Source: Vibrio sp. SCSIO 43136
GTDB lineage: Bacteria > Pseudomonadota > Gammaproteobacteria > Enterobacterales > Vibrionaceae
DNA: 64,000 nt
Direction: 5' to 3'
Assembly: GCF_023716565.1 (NCBI RefSeq)
Contig: NZ_CP071848.1
Coordinates: 1,488,001-1,552,000 of the forward strand
Both the position numbers and the translations under genes were made by a program. The stretch's first letter is position 1; each line of letters opens with the position of its first letter. Positions 29,319-38,187 of the stretch are shown here, one piece after another. The notes beneath the pieces are model-generated. The model searched no databases and was not told where the DNA came from. It worked only from the letters and a program-made list of their open reading frames with translations.

Positions 29319-29630
29319 ATGCTTTGGGTCTTACTAGTCGCAATTGTCGTTGTTATTTGGTTAGTCGGTGTTGATAGACCTGTTCTCAAGGTAACCTTTG
29401 AGGAAGGTAAGATCACCAGTTTTAAAGGTCATTTCCCGCCAGCATTTAAGCATAATTGCCACGACATTGGTCAGCGTAGCTCGGTTACTGGCGAGTTTAA
29501 AGTTTATAACACTCGTAATGGCGCTAAACTAAAGTTTTCTAAGGCCATTCCAAATTCTGTGCAACAGAGAATTCGCAATGTCTTTCCGCATCAAGGATTT
29601 AAAAATGATAAATCCAAACGTCGAGCATAG
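29319..29630 (+). CDS. DUF3634 family membrane protein
   Basis: 103 residues from the ATG at 29319, with AGGAG in the preceding bases; an in-frame GTG at 29313 is too close to the SD. One N-terminal membrane helix (LWVLLVAIVVVIWLVGV) precedes a soluble basic domain with the motifs KITSFKGHFPPAFKHNCHDIG and VYNTRNGAKLKFSK, as in the DUF3634 family found after matP in vibrios. The function is unknown. It is almost certainly co-transcribed with matP. A bulged stem-loop follows at 29665-29698. Confidence 0.78.
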   Translation: MLWVLLVAIVVVIWLVGVDRPVLKVTFEEGKITSFKGHFPPAFKHNCHDIGQRSSVTGEFKVYNTRNGAKLKFSKAIPNSVQQRIRNVFPHQGFKNDKSKRRA

Positions 29631-29664
29631 CTTACTTAGTGTGAGCGTCTGACTGAGTCTCTGA

Positions 29665-29698
29665 GAGCTATCATCAATCAGTAAGTAATTGATAGCTC
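29665..29698 (+). terminator. Bulged stem-loop after the matP operon
   Basis: GAGCT-(ATC bulge)-ATCAAT, 9-base loop, ATTGAT-AGCTC. No T tract follows, so it may be an mRNA 3' structure rather than an intrinsic terminator. Confidence 0.4.
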
Positions 29699-29805
29699 AT
29701 ACATTTCATCCTTCCGCCAATTTCTTCTCAATAACCATCTAGCTTTATACATTGGTTCCCAAAAACGTGCATAGTAGATCGATACCTTCACGATAGAGAC
29801 TGAGT

Positions 29806-30117
29806 ATGCCAAAAACTCTACTTTTACTTGCCATTTTATTAAGCGCAGCATCGGTTCAAGCCGACGATACAGAATTCTATGAAGTCGCTCGTTCAATTAA
29901 GTCAAAGGTTTTAAAGAAAGTCAGCAAATCTGAAGCAAGTGGCTTCTGCGATCTTATGATTGAGCTCAGACACAGAGAAAATTACGCTCGAATAGTATCC
30001 GTGAAAGCCACAGGAAGCTACGAGCTATGTAAAGTTTCAAAGAGTGCGCTGAAGAAGAACCAAAAGTTCAAATATGACGAACCGGAAAAGTACATACGTA
30101 TCCATGTTGAAAACTAA
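29806..30117 (+). CDS. Small secreted protein resembling TolA domain III
   Basis: 103 residues with a clear signal peptide (MPKTLLLLAILLSAASVQA) and a single mature domain of about 84 residues. The stretch from Cys-x-L-x-I-x-L through a turn to I-V-x-V-K-A-x-G-x-x-x-L-C resembles E. coli TolA domain III, where C-T-L-R-I-K-L leads to D-I-K-P-E-G-G-x-x-x-L-C. The two cysteines are 27 residues apart here and 25 in TolA, where they form a disulfide. A helix with SKSALKKN and a final strand YIRIHVEN follow. There is no TolA membrane anchor or long helix, so it would be free in the periplasm. It ends 331 bp before dif. The fold is inferred by eye; the function is unknown. Confidence 0.6.
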   Translation: MPKTLLLLAILLSAASVQADDTEFYEVARSIKSKVLKKVSKSEASGFCDLMIELRHRENYARIVSVKATGSYELCKVSKSALKKNQKFKYDEPEKYIRIHVEN

Positions 30118-30190
30118 CGCTTTAAAGTGATTGATTTCAGAACCACTTATAGTCATCAACATATTTGGCAACTACTTGGTTCAATAAAAT

Positions 30191-30367
30191 AAGAGATTGG
30201 TAGCTCGTACCTCAAAAGCAGAGTCAAAGTGGCACAATGAATATAGATTAATTGTCAGCGTAGCTGAGTCGCTTGAGTTAGATGTAGATTAAGTTGCGCT
30301 GGCAATTGTCGCAGAGCCTTACAAGAACAAACGATTCACCGAGAAGTTAAAAGTGGTTGGTAGATGA
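30191..30367 (+). pseudogene. Decayed short reading frame next to dif
   Basis: Read in the frame of 30191, this gives 33 protein-like codons (SKAESKWHNEYRLIVSVAE and on to SLELDVD), a TAA at 30290, then 24 more (VALAIVAEPYKNKRFTEKL...) before TGA at 30365. The composition looks like real protein on both sides of the stop, with a natural junction LDVD-x-VALAIV. There is no good start. I do not recognise the family. It could be a remnant of a gene lost near dif, or chance. Confidence 0.35.
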
Positions 30368-30447
30368 GCATGAACGTGTCAGGCCAGCATAGTCAGAAAG
30401 TTAATCGTTTGAGTTGATTGACTTATTAGCTTTGTTATAACAATCTC

Positions 30448-30475
30448 GGTGCGCATTATGTATATTATGTTAAAT
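30448..30475 (+). other. dif: dif chromosome dimer resolution site
   Basis: A 28-bp site made of the XerC arm GGTGCGCATTA, the six-base centre TGTATA and the XerD arm TTATGTTAAAT. Compared with E. coli dif as I remember it, only one base differs (T for A in the XerC arm); V. cholerae dif1 is also very close. XerC and XerD resolve chromosome dimers here under FtsK control. It lies in a noncoding gap near the middle of the matS sites, close to matP. Confidence 0.93.
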
Positions 30476-30583
30476 TAAGCACACGTCAGTGTGAAATATA
30501 CAACTCTTCATGACCCCTACACCACATTTCTAGGCAATTTAACCATAATTAGATTTACCATAAAATAGCTAATAATCATTACT

Positions 30584-32338
30584 TTAATCATAGATTAAGT
30601 TCTGACTATTAGCTTCTAGAGACTCTAAGGTTTCTTTTAGTGTATTGAGCCTTACTGGCTTGGCGATGAATTTGTTCATGCCTGAATCAAAGCATCGTTG
30701 TTGGTCCGCTTCTGTGGTGTGTGCCGTTAAAGCAACGATTGGGATCTGGTTGTTTATTTCACGGATTTTTAATGTGGATTCAATACCATCCATCACTGGC
30801 ATAGAGATGTCCATTAGGATCAGATCAAACGTATTTTCTTGCTGCATCAAATTGAGCGCTTCTGCGCCATTGTTAGCAACTGTGGCATGATGGCCTAATC
30901 GTGCCAGAAGCAATTCAAGAACTTTTTGGTTGGTTTCACAGTCTTCGGCGACCAAAATGTTTTTGGATGCGATTGGTTGCTTTGTCGTACTCTGGCAATT
31001 AAGCGTGTCTACTTGTTGAACCTTAGCTGGGATTGTGACTAAGAATTGACTGCCTTGACCGTACTTGCTTTCGATATTTAGGCTTCCACCCATGAGCTCT
31101 ACTAACTTATTTACGATGGATAACCCTAATCCAACACCACCAAAAATTCGTGTGCTACTTGCATCTACCTGACGAAAAGGCTTTGTTATTTCAGTGAGTT
31201 GAGAACAGTCGATACCAATTCCGGTATCAGTTACTGAAAGTGACAACGTCTCGTTTTCATGTCCTATCTCGACATTAACTTCACCACGATGGGTAAATTT
31301 AATCGCATTGCTGACTAGGTTGAACAGTATCTGAGTTGTACGGCTTGTGTCTAACATTAGCCCGTTTGGTAGGTCCTTAGCTAACGTTAGACGTAGACTT
31401 ATGCCTTTGTTCTCTGCTCTTTGCTCAAAGTGATGCAAACATTTTGTGACGGTGTCACTCAAGTTGGTTGGCTTCAATACTAACTGTACATTGCCCGACT
31501 CCACTTGCGACAAGTCTAAAATATCGCTGATAATGACCAACAACAGTTCTGCAGAAGATTCCATTTGGTTGAGTTTGGCCAAAATGTCTTCCGAGCTGGA
31601 TTCGAGCTTAAGATCGTCGATGAGTGCCAGTACCGCATTTAGTGGAGTTCTAACTTCATGACTCATGGTTGCAAGGAATGATGATTGGGCTTTGTTGGCT
31701 TGCTCTGCTTCATTTCTTGCTTTTTGAACCTCTTGGTAGCGAGATTGCAATTGAGCGGTGCGAATGTTGACCAGATTCTGCAGTTGCTCTTTGTATCCGA
31801 TATCAGTTAAAGCTCTGTTTATGAGCGGCATAAATCGCTTTAGCGCCCTTTTATGTTTGGCACTAAACTGCCCTTTCTCTTTACCTGTGAATTGGATAAT
31901 TGACTCAAATGCTTCCGTTTTAACACCGGCTAATAAGATTGAGTTAAGTCCATCTTGAGCAATGGAGTTGAGTTGCTTGTAGGGTGAAAGGCCTTTGGGT
32001 TGATAGACGATGATCACTTCCCCATTAATTGCTCTCTCAAATTTGTTACATGGTAACCAATCTACCTGTTGATAGACTGCGTTTGAGGTCATTAGCATCT
32101 TGTACTTACCATCTTCCGAGCAACGTGATAACACGATGGCATCATCGAACTGGATATAAGTTTTCAAGATGGGAATAATGGCATTAAAGATATCTTCTTT
32201 ACTGTGGGCACCAGTAATTGCAGAAATCGCGGACAAAATGGCATGGTTCTCCTCGACCAGTCGCCTTTCTCTCTGTTTTTGTAGTTGAAGCTCGGCCTGT
32301 GTTTCGAGGAGTTGTTCCTCATAGTTTAAACTAACCAT
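30584..32338 (-). CDS. Soluble hybrid sensor histidine kinase (VpsS/NahK-like)
   Basis: 584 residues without membrane helices. A short N-terminal coiled coil and a GAF-like region (about 1-175) come first. HisKA follows with the phospho-accepting His in FLATMSHEVRTPLN (about 225), then the HATPase_c domain with N box NLVSNAIKFTH and G boxes DTGIGID and GGVGLGLSIV. A C-terminal receiver has the phospho-accepting Asp in LILMDISMPVMDG (about 508). Its start overlaps the FIST gene by 8 bp, so the FIST protein is its likely sensor. FIST-kinase pairs of this kind are V. cholerae VpsV-VpsS and the nitric-oxide pair NosP-NahK, which act on biofilm through phosphotransfer proteins. An exact matS (31446-31458) lies inside. 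Confidence 0.88.
   Translation of the reverse strand: MVSLNYEEQLLETQAELQLQKQRERRLVEENHAILSAISAITGAHSKEDIFNAIIPILKTYIQFDDAIVLSRCSEDGKYKMLMTSNAVYQQVDWLPCNKFERAINGEVIIVYQPKGLSPYKQLNSIAQDGLNSILLAGVKTEAFESIIQFTGKEKGQFSAKHKRALKRFMPLINRALTDIGYKEQLQNLVNIRTAQLQSRYQEVQKARNEAEQANKAQSSFLATMSHEVRTPLNAVLALIDDLKLESSSEDILAKLNQMESSAELLLVIISDILDLSQVESGNVQLVLKPTNLSDTVTKCLHHFEQRAENKGISLRLTLAKDLPNGLMLDTSRTTQILFNLVSNAIKFTHRGEVNVEIGHENETLSLSVTDTGIGIDCSQLTEITKPFRQVDASSTRIFGGVGLGLSIVNKLVELMGGSLNIESKYGQGSQFLVTIPAKVQQVDTLNCQSTTKQPIASKNILVAEDCETNQKVLELLLARLGHHATVANNGAEALNLMQQENTFDLILMDISMPVMDGIESTLKIREINNQIPIVALTAHTTEADQQRCFDSGMNKFIAKPVRLNTLKETLESLEANSQNLIYD
31446..31458. promoter_or_regulatory. matS: matS site (MatP binding), exact match
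   Basis: GTGACGGTGTCAC, an exact fit to GTGACRNYGTCAC, about 1 kb from dif, inside the hybrid kinase gene. Confidence 0.85.
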
Positions 32339-33524
32339 TGGTATCCTCGTAAAAAATAGCGGCAGAGATCATCAGGTTTGCATGTGAATTGCTTTCACCA
32401 TCAAAACAACCTTGTTCACCGAAAGAAAATGGGCTGATGTAAGGTCGTTGATTCAAAGAGAGTGCTAGGCGCTTCGCAACACCGTCGAGATCTTCGCCAA
32501 GATTCAACATCGACCCTGCGCAAAATGAACCAATTGCCCCGAGGACTCTGTGCCCGGGCGTAGCGTTATCTCTTGCGCTTTTGGCTACCCGCTCAGCACG
32601 GTGCATTAGTCGTTCTCGACTTCCTTGCATCAGGTGTAACCTGTCACCTTCTTGCACGGTCACAAAGGTTTGAATACCACCGCACGAAGTCGGTTTGACT
32701 GGATGAATAAGGTCGAACTGTGGAGTTTCACTAGTATGGTTGCGAAGTCGGCCAAATGGTGTTGAGTTTGAGGTTTTAAACAATTCTTCTGTAGAAAGGT
32801 TTTTATCGGTGATCATTCTTACCCAACGAGCATAGACATCTATCGCTGGCTTGTGATCAATTTCAACCACTTCTCTATCGACACACTTTGTCACTACGCC
32901 AGAGACGGCTGAAGCTGTGTAGCCACTGTGGTAATCGAGGCTAACATTTTGAGATGGATAGAGAACAGCAATGCCGATGCCGGATTGACAAGCATCTGTT
33001 TGATTGAAAAGACTCCAATTGCCAATTATCTCGTTATCCGCAGCGGTGCCACCAATCAGAGGTACTTGGGTGCCAAATTCTTGTTGGATTTCTTTGACTG
33101 CGTGTTCTTCATAACCTGAAGTTGAATGTAAAATGATCAGATCTGGTTGTTCACCGTAACGGTGGGCATTTTGAATCGCTTGTTGCAAACATTTAGTTGC
33201 TGCTCCTTGGATATACTCATGCTCTAACGTAGATACCTCAACCCCATAAGCGGCATCTGTCGAATCATATATCGCCATAACGCCAAGGGCTGCTCCAGGT
33301 AAAAAACCTTTGTCAGTAAGTAACCCTTGAAATGTTGAACACCCAATGATTGGTACGTCAGTGAACTGTTGCGAGAACTCGGCTTGTAACCTATGCGCTG
33401 AGTATTCTTCTGTATAGTAGCACACCAACAACGTTGGCAGACCCCGACTACTCAGTGACTCAAAAACTTCGGAAACAGCGGAAGCCTCTTCTCTATTAGT
33501 AGAGTAAGTAGAAAAGAACTCCAT
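32331..33524 (-). CDS. FIST-domain sensor protein (NosP/VpsV-like)
   Basis: 397 residues, soluble. FIST N covers about residues 30-225, with VPIIGCSTFQGLLT and VPLIGGTAADNEI, where the G-C-S-T and G-G-x-x-x-D patterns are typical. FIST C (about 225-375) contains VYARWV and LGAIGSFCAGSML. Some FIST proteins (NosP) bind heme and sense nitric oxide; others are proposed to bind amino acids. The ligand here is not shown by the sequence. The gene overlaps the hybrid kinase start by 8 bp, which ties the two as sensor and kinase. Confidence 0.87.
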   Translation of the reverse strand: MEFFSTYSTNREEASAVSEVFESLSSRGLPTLLVCYYTEEYSAHRLQAEFSQQFTDVPIIGCSTFQGLLTDKGFLPGAALGVMAIYDSTDAAYGVEVSTLEHEYIQGAATKCLQQAIQNAHRYGEQPDLIILHSTSGYEEHAVKEIQQEFGTQVPLIGGTAADNEIIGNWSLFNQTDACQSGIGIAVLYPSQNVSLDYHSGYTASAVSGVVTKCVDREVVEIDHKPAIDVYARWVRMITDKNLSTEELFKTSNSTPFGRLRNHTSETPQFDLIHPVKPTSCGGIQTFVTVQEGDRLHLMQGSRERLMHRAERVAKSARDNATPGHRVLGAIGSFCAGSMLNLGEDLDGVAKRLALSLNQRPYISPFSFGEQGCFDGESNSHANLMISAAIFYEDTNG

Positions 33525-33622
33525 GAGGCAAATCTTTTTATTATTCGTATTAATTATAGAATTGATTATACAGCCCTCATAAGGCCGTAAAAGTGCAAGG
33601 GAGCTAAATGCGATCTAGTCGT

Positions 33623-33988
33623 CTATTTGTGATGGGGTTTCCAATCAATATGGTGTTCAATATCACCCTCCTTCATTGTTAATGTAATGTTAACCTCGAT
33701 TTTTTGCGTGTTTTCTATGCGCCAAGTAGTCTCATTTTTCACTATTTTGTGATCTTTATTGGTTTCAACTTGATCAATCATTTGGGCAGGTGAAATTTCA
33801 ATAAAATCGGCACCACTTGTTACCGAAATGTCTACGGAATTTATAGGAAAACTACATTCATTTGTACTACAAATAAAATGTTGCTCATTTTGATGGTTGA
33901 CGGTTCGCCAGCTAAATGCCCCGATTAAAATCAACAACATGGTGACAATTTGAGCAAGTCTTGCCTTTGTCAGCCGTTCTCTCGCCAT
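33623..33988 (-). CDS. Small single-pass membrane protein, unknown
   Basis: 121 residues from the ATG at 33988, which has GAGGAG at good spacing; the frame is open up to 34012. A short basic N-terminus is followed by one helix (IVTMLLILIGAFSW) and an extracytoplasmic beta-rich domain. That domain has two cysteines in HFICSTNECSF and ends in HHIDWKPHHK. I do not recognise the family. It is divergent from the cbb3 oxidase operon (264 bp between starts). A role in oxidase assembly would be a guess. Confidence 0.7.
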   Translation of the reverse strand: MARERLTKARLAQIVTMLLILIGAFSWRTVNHQNEQHFICSTNECSFPINSVDISVTSGADFIEISPAQMIDQVETNKDHKIVKNETTWRIENTQKIEVNITLTMKEGDIEHHIDWKPHHK

Positions 33989-34252
33989 GCTTTTATCTCC
34001 TCTATGTAACAAGCTTCAAACTTTTTGAAATAAGTAGCAATAACCCAATTCGTTATGAGGTTAATGCCCTGTCATTGAAATGTTAATTCAAGTATAGTGA
34101 CAAGCGAAAATACTACTTTTGTTAGCTAAATCGTAAAAGGGAATTAAAGCTTGATAAAGCTAATTTTTCCGAAAGTTCGGTTGGGTAGTATTACGACATT
34201 GTGTCGATTTGGAAGTAAAAGTGTAGTTAATTAGAAAATTGGAAGCATGCAA

Positions 34253-35680
34253 ATGAGCCAAGTAAAGCAGCTAGAACAAAACTACAACTATACTGTTGTT
34301 CGTCAATTCACCTTAGTAACCATACTTTGGGGTATTGTCGGCATGGCAGTTGGTGTTTTGATTGCCGCTCAATTAGTCTGGCCACAGCTCAACTTTGATA
34401 CGCCGTGGTTGACGTACAGTCGCTTACGTCCTCTGCATACTAATGCGGTTATTTTTGCGTTCGGTACAAGTGCACTATTCGCAACATCTTATTATGTTGT
34501 TCAGCGCACCTGTCAAACGCGTCTTTTTGGTGGCCCACTCGTTGCCTTCACCTTTTGGGGATGGCAAGCAATCATTCTTGCAGCAGCAATCACTCTGCCT
34601 CTAGGTTTTACCTCGGGCAAAGAGTACGCTGAGTTAGAATGGCCTATCGATATTGCGATTGCCGTTGTTTGGGTGGCATACGCAGTGGTGTTCTTTGGAA
34701 CACTAATCAAGAGGAACACTTCGCATATTTACGTTGCGAACTGGTTCTTCGGTGCCTTTATTATCACGGTCGCAGTACTGCACATCGTGAACAGTATGGC
34801 AATTCCGGTCGGTCTAGGTAAATCTTACTCGATTTATTCAGGCGCAGTGGATGCCATGGTTCAATGGTGGTACGGGCACAACGCAGTAGGTTTCCTACTG
34901 ACAGCAGGCTTCCTAGGTATGATGTATTACTTTGTACCTAAACAGGCTGAGCGTCCAGTTTACTCTTACCGTTTATCAATCGTTCACTTCTGGGCATTGG
35001 TTTCTCTTTACATCTGGGCGGGTCCTCACCACCTACACTACACTGCTCTTCCTGATTGGACGCAGTCGCTGGGTATGGTGATGTCACTAGTGCTATTTGC
35101 TCCATCATGGGGTGGTATGATCAACGGTATCATGACCCTGTCTGGTGCTTGGCATAAACTACGTCACGACCCAATTCTACGTTTCCTAATCGTATCTCTA
35201 TCTTTCTACGGTATGTCTACGTTTGAAGGTCCAATGATGTCGATTAAGACAGTCAACGCACTTTCTCACTACACGGACTGGACCATAGGTCACGTACACT
35301 CTGGTGCATTGGGTTGGGTTGCCATGGTGTCTATCGGTTCGGTATACCACTTGATCCCTCGCCTCTTCGGCCAAGAGCGCATGTACTCAATTAGCCTAAT
35401 CAATGCTCACTTCTGGTTGGCAACGATTGGTACGGTTCTTTACATCGTCGCCATGTGGATTTCGGGTGTTATGCAAGGCCTAATGTGGCGTGCAGTTAAC
35501 GCTGACGGTACTTTGACTTACAGCTTCGTTGAGTCGGTTCAAGCGTCTTACCCATTCTACTTTGTTCGTTTCTTAGGTGGCTTCATCTTCTTGGCAGGTA
35601 TGTTCCTAATGGCATACAACGCTTACAAGACGATCGCTGCACCAAAAGACAGCCTAAAAGCTGTTGAAAACGTGGCATAA
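34253..35680 (+). CDS. ccoN: cbb3-type cytochrome c oxidase subunit I (CcoN)
   Basis: 475 residues from the ATG at 34253 (GGAAG seven bases upstream; an ATG at 34247 is also in frame). About twelve membrane helices carry the heme and copper ligands of cbb3 oxidases: [26 protein letters not shown] and [14 protein letters not shown]. This is the catalytic subunit of the high-affinity terminal oxidase that works at low oxygen. It is the first gene of ccoNOQP. I found no convincing FNR box upstream, although the operon is FNR-linked in many bacteria. Confidence 0.97.
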   Translation: MSQVKQLEQNYNYTVVRQFTLVTILWGIVGMAVGVLIAAQLVWPQLNFDTPWLTYSRLRPLHTNAVIFAFGTSALFATSYYVVQRTCQTRLFGGPLVAFTFWGWQAIILAAAITLPLGFTSGKEYAELEWPIDIAIAVVWVAYAVVFFGTLIKRNTSHIYVANWFFGAFIITVAVLHIVNSMAIPVGLGKSYSIYSGAVDAMVQWWYGHNAVGFLLTAGFLGMMYYFVPKQAERPVYSYRLSIVHFWALVSLYIWAGPHHLHYTALPDWTQSLGMVMSLVLFAPSWGGMINGIMTLSGAWHKLRHDPILRFLIVSLSFYGMSTFEGPMMSIKTVNALSHYTDWTIGHVHSGALGWVAMVSIGSVYHLIPRLFGQERMYSISLINAHFWLATIGTVLYIVAMWISGVMQGLMWRAVNADGTLTYSFVESVQASYPFYFVRFLGGFIFLAGMFLMAYNAYKTIAAPKDSLKAVENVA

Positions 35681-35692
35681 GGAGAAGTAGAA

Positions 35693-36313
35693 ATGAGTTC
35701 AAATTCGAATAACCGTCACGAGATAGTCGAGAAAAATGTTGGCTTGTTGGCGATTCTGATTGTTTTTGCTATCAGTCTCGGTGCTCTGGTAGAAATCACA
35801 CCGCTGATTTTCCAAAAGCAAACGAACGAGCCTGTAGATAATCTACGTCCATACACTGCCTTGGAAATGGAAGGTCGCGATATTTATATTCGTGAAGGTT
35901 GTAACGTATGTCACAGCCAAATGATCCGTCCTTTCCGAGCAGAGACAGAACGTTACGGTCACTACTCTGTTGCTGGTGAGCATGTTTGGGAACACCCATT
36001 CCTATGGGGCTCTAAGCGTACTGGTCCAGATTTGGCGCGTGTTGGTGGTCGTTACTCTGATGAGTGGCACCGTGTTCACCTAATTGACCCTCGTCAATTG
36101 GTTCCAGAATCAAACATGCCGGGCTTCCCTTGGTTGGAAGAAAACGTTCTAGATGGCAAGTTGACTCAGCAGAAACTGACTGTATTCCGTGATTACTACG
36201 GCGTACCGTACACTGATGAGCAGATTGCAAATGCACAAAAAGATGTTGAAGGGAAAACAGAGATGGATGCCATCATTGCTTACCTTCAGTCTCTTGGTCA
36301 TGCAATGAAATAA
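35693..36313 (+). CDS. ccoO: cbb3 oxidase monoheme cytochrome c subunit (CcoO)
   Basis: 206 residues: one N-terminal membrane anchor (about 18-38) and a periplasmic domain with one heme c site, [14 protein letters not shown]. The methionine ligand probably lies in [10 protein letters not shown]. It passes electrons from CcoP to the CcoN active site. It starts 12 bases after ccoN. Confidence 0.96.
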   Translation: MSSNSNNRHEIVEKNVGLLAILIVFAISLGALVEITPLIFQKQTNEPVDNLRPYTALEMEGRDIYIREGCNVCHSQMIRPFRAETERYGHYSVAGEHVWEHPFLWGSKRTGPDLARVGGRYSDEWHRVHLIDPRQLVPESNMPGFPWLEENVLDGKLTQQKLTVFRDYYGVPYTDEQIANAQKDVEGKTEMDAIIAYLQSLGHAMK

Positions 36314-36322
36314 GGGGGAAGT

Positions 36323-36496
36323 ATGGATATCGGTACGATACACAGTATATGGACCCTAGTGCTATTTATTAGCTTCATTGGTGTTGTTTGGTGGGCTTAT
36401 GGAAAAAGCCGCAAAGCTCGTTTTGAGGAAGACGCAAATCTTGTGTTTGCTGATGAGCTACCAAAACAAGACGATAAAGAAGGAGTGACCAAATAA
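36323..36496 (+). CDS. ccoQ: cbb3 oxidase small subunit CcoQ
   Basis: 57 residues, starting MDIGTIHSIWTLVLFISFIG after GGGGGAAG. One membrane helix precedes a charged tail (RKARFEEDANLVFADELP), the usual CcoQ/FixQ form. CcoQ stabilises the complex. Its stop overlaps the ccoP start by one base (TAATG). Confidence 0.9.
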   Translation: MDIGTIHSIWTLVLFISFIGVVWWAYGKSRKARFEEDANLVFADELPKQDDKEGVTK

Positions 36497-37470
36497 TGAC
36501 AACTTTTTGGAGTCTTTGGATCATTATCATTACCGTAGGTACCCTACTTGGCTGTGCAGCACTCCTATATTGGTGTGTAAAGGACAAGATGGGTGTTGAG
36601 GAAGGTGATGATATGGGCCACGAATACGATGGTATTCGTGAGCTTAACAGCCCGCTTCCTAAGTGGTGGACATACCTGTTCATCGGAACGTTCATCTTTG
36701 CCGCAATCTATCTTGCACTGTATCCAGGCCTTGGCAATTACAAAGGCCTTTTGGGCTGGACGAGTTCAGATCAGACGGTCAAGAGTGTTCAACAGTCGCG
36801 CGATGCGGTAGCTAAAGCGCAATCTGAGAAGCTGATCAACCAATACGCAATGGAACTGGACGACGCAGAAACTTACTTTGGTGAAGCCTACAAAAAGTTG
36901 GCTTTCCAATCGAATGGTGAACTGCGCTCTATCCCTGAAATTGCTAAAGATGAAGAAGCTTTGAAAGTAGGTCGTAACCTATTCTTGCAAAACTGTTCTC
37001 AGTGTCACGGCTCTGATGCTCGTGGTCAGATTGGTTTCCCTAATCTGGCTGATGATGCATGGTTGTACGGTGGTGAGCCTGAAGCGATTGTAAATACCAT
37101 CCTTCATGGCCGTATCGGTGCGATGCCAGCATGGGGCGACGCATTTGGTGAGCAAGGGGTTAAAGAGGTTGTTACTTACACTCTTAGCCTATCTGGTCGT
37201 AAGGTAAATGCGCGTGAAGCAGAAGCTGGTAAAGCTCGATTTGCTGCATGTGCTGCATGTCACGGTACTGATGGTAAGGGTAACCCAGCCTTTGGTGCTC
37301 CTGACCTAACTGACCAGTACTGGCTGTTTGGTGATACGCGTGAAGCTATCACAGAAACAGTAATGAATGGTCGTCAAGGCGTAATGCCAGCTTGGAAAGA
37401 TATTCTTGGTGAAGATAAAGTCCAACTGGTTTCTGCCTACGTCTGGGCGCTAAGCAATACAGACAAATAA
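36496..37470 (+). CDS. ccoP: cbb3 oxidase diheme cytochrome c subunit (CcoP)
   Basis: 324 residues. Two N-terminal membrane helices (about 5-28 and 55-75) carry the GIRELNSPLPKWW motif between them. Two cytochrome c domains follow with heme sites CSQCHGSDARG and CAACHGTDGKG, each with a later GxMPAW methionine ligand. CcoP accepts electrons from soluble cytochrome c or the bc1 complex. A terminator follows at 37478-37509, separating ccoNOQP from ccoHIS. Confidence 0.97.
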   Translation: MTTFWSLWIIIITVGTLLGCAALLYWCVKDKMGVEEGDDMGHEYDGIRELNSPLPKWWTYLFIGTFIFAAIYLALYPGLGNYKGLLGWTSSDQTVKSVQQSRDAVAKAQSEKLINQYAMELDDAETYFGEAYKKLAFQSNGELRSIPEIAKDEEALKVGRNLFLQNCSQCHGSDARGQIGFPNLADDAWLYGGEPEAIVNTILHGRIGAMPAWGDAFGEQGVKEVVTYTLSLSGRKVNAREAEAGKARFAACAACHGTDGKGNPAFGAPDLTDQYWLFGDTREAITETVMNGRQGVMPAWKDILGEDKVQLVSAYVWALSNTDK

Positions 37471-37477
37471 AGTCCTT

Positions 37478-37509
37478 ACAGCCCCTTACTCAAGGGGCTG
37501 TCTTTTCTT
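37478..37509 (+). terminator. Terminator after ccoP
   Basis: ACAGCCCCTT, loop ACTC, AAGGGGCTGT, then CTTTTCTT. Confidence 0.85.
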
Positions 37510-37704
37510 ATATTAATCTTCGTAAATGTGCGCTCGATCGTAGCGTAGAAAGCTTGTTGTTAAAGTCTTTGTGCTTAAGGCATATCGCTTAACGAGTTAC
37601 AAAATTTCTTACAAAGAATTGGGTAAACTCTATTAACAAAAACAAGCATATAGTTACTTTAATTGTTATCTTTAAATCTATATTTTGCAGTTGAGATTTT
37701 TTCT

Positions 37705-38184
37705 ATGGTAAAGCCTTGGTATAAACAATTTTGGCCCTGGTTCTTGATCGCTCTTCCAGCGACGGTAGTTGTTGCGAGCTTTGTAACTTTGGGAATTTTT
37801 ACAAAGAACTCGGTGTCACTTGTAGCCGAGGATTACTATAAAAAAGGTAAAGGGATCAACATTGATTTATCCCGTATTAATGTCGCAAAAGACCTTGGAT
37901 TAGATGCTAAGATCCGCTCTCAGGACAACAATGCCTTTGTCAGTTTTGATAAAGGTTCGTTAGAGCACTTCCCTGCACTTATCGTAACATTTACTCATCG
38001 CACGTTAGCCGATAGAGATTTTCAACAAGTTGTCACTGCTAATGCTTCCGGTCGCTACACTATCTTATTAGATGCCCCTATTTCCGGTCCTTGGTTTGTC
38101 GAGATTGAACCTCACAATAAAGAGTGGCTAATTCAAGGCAAGGTGACGTTCCCTGCTTCCGATTTTATTCCTTTGATGAAGTAA
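37705..38184 (+). CDS. ccoH: FixH/CcoH family oxidase assembly protein
   Basis: 159 residues from the ATG at 37705; the frame is open from 37663 but homologues start at MVKPWYKQFWPWFLIALP. One N-terminal helix and a periplasmic beta-sandwich follow, with the family motif AEDYYKKGKGIN and the end block GPWFVEIEP...W. CcoH helps assemble the cbb3 oxidase in the membrane. The SD is weak. ccoI starts 3 bases after its stop. Confidence 0.92.
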   Translation: MVKPWYKQFWPWFLIALPATVVVASFVTLGIFTKNSVSLVAEDYYKKGKGINIDLSRINVAKDLGLDAKIRSQDNNAFVSFDKGSLEHFPALIVTFTHRTLADRDFQQVVTANASGRYTILLDAPISGPWFVEIEPHNKEWLIQGKVTFPASDFIPLMK

Positions 38185-38187
38185 GTT

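Larger units (their letters stand above)
30118..30583. other. Intergenic terminus region containing dif
   Basis: 466 bases with no intact gene. It holds the decayed reading frame 30191-30367, dif at 30448-30475 and a small inverted repeat CACAC-GTCA-GTGTG (30480-30493) directly after dif. I see no terminator for the converging kinase gene. Confidence 0.6.

Noticed and set aside
31240-31252. GTGACAACGTCTC, one mismatch to matS, 194 bp from an exact site
   Set aside because: The mismatch breaks the conserved outer GTCAC arm; probably chance, listed only in case ChIP data show a peak.
34151-34164. TTGAT half of an FNR box upstream of ccoN
   Set aside because: The second half (CTAAT) matches ATCAA in only two of five positions.
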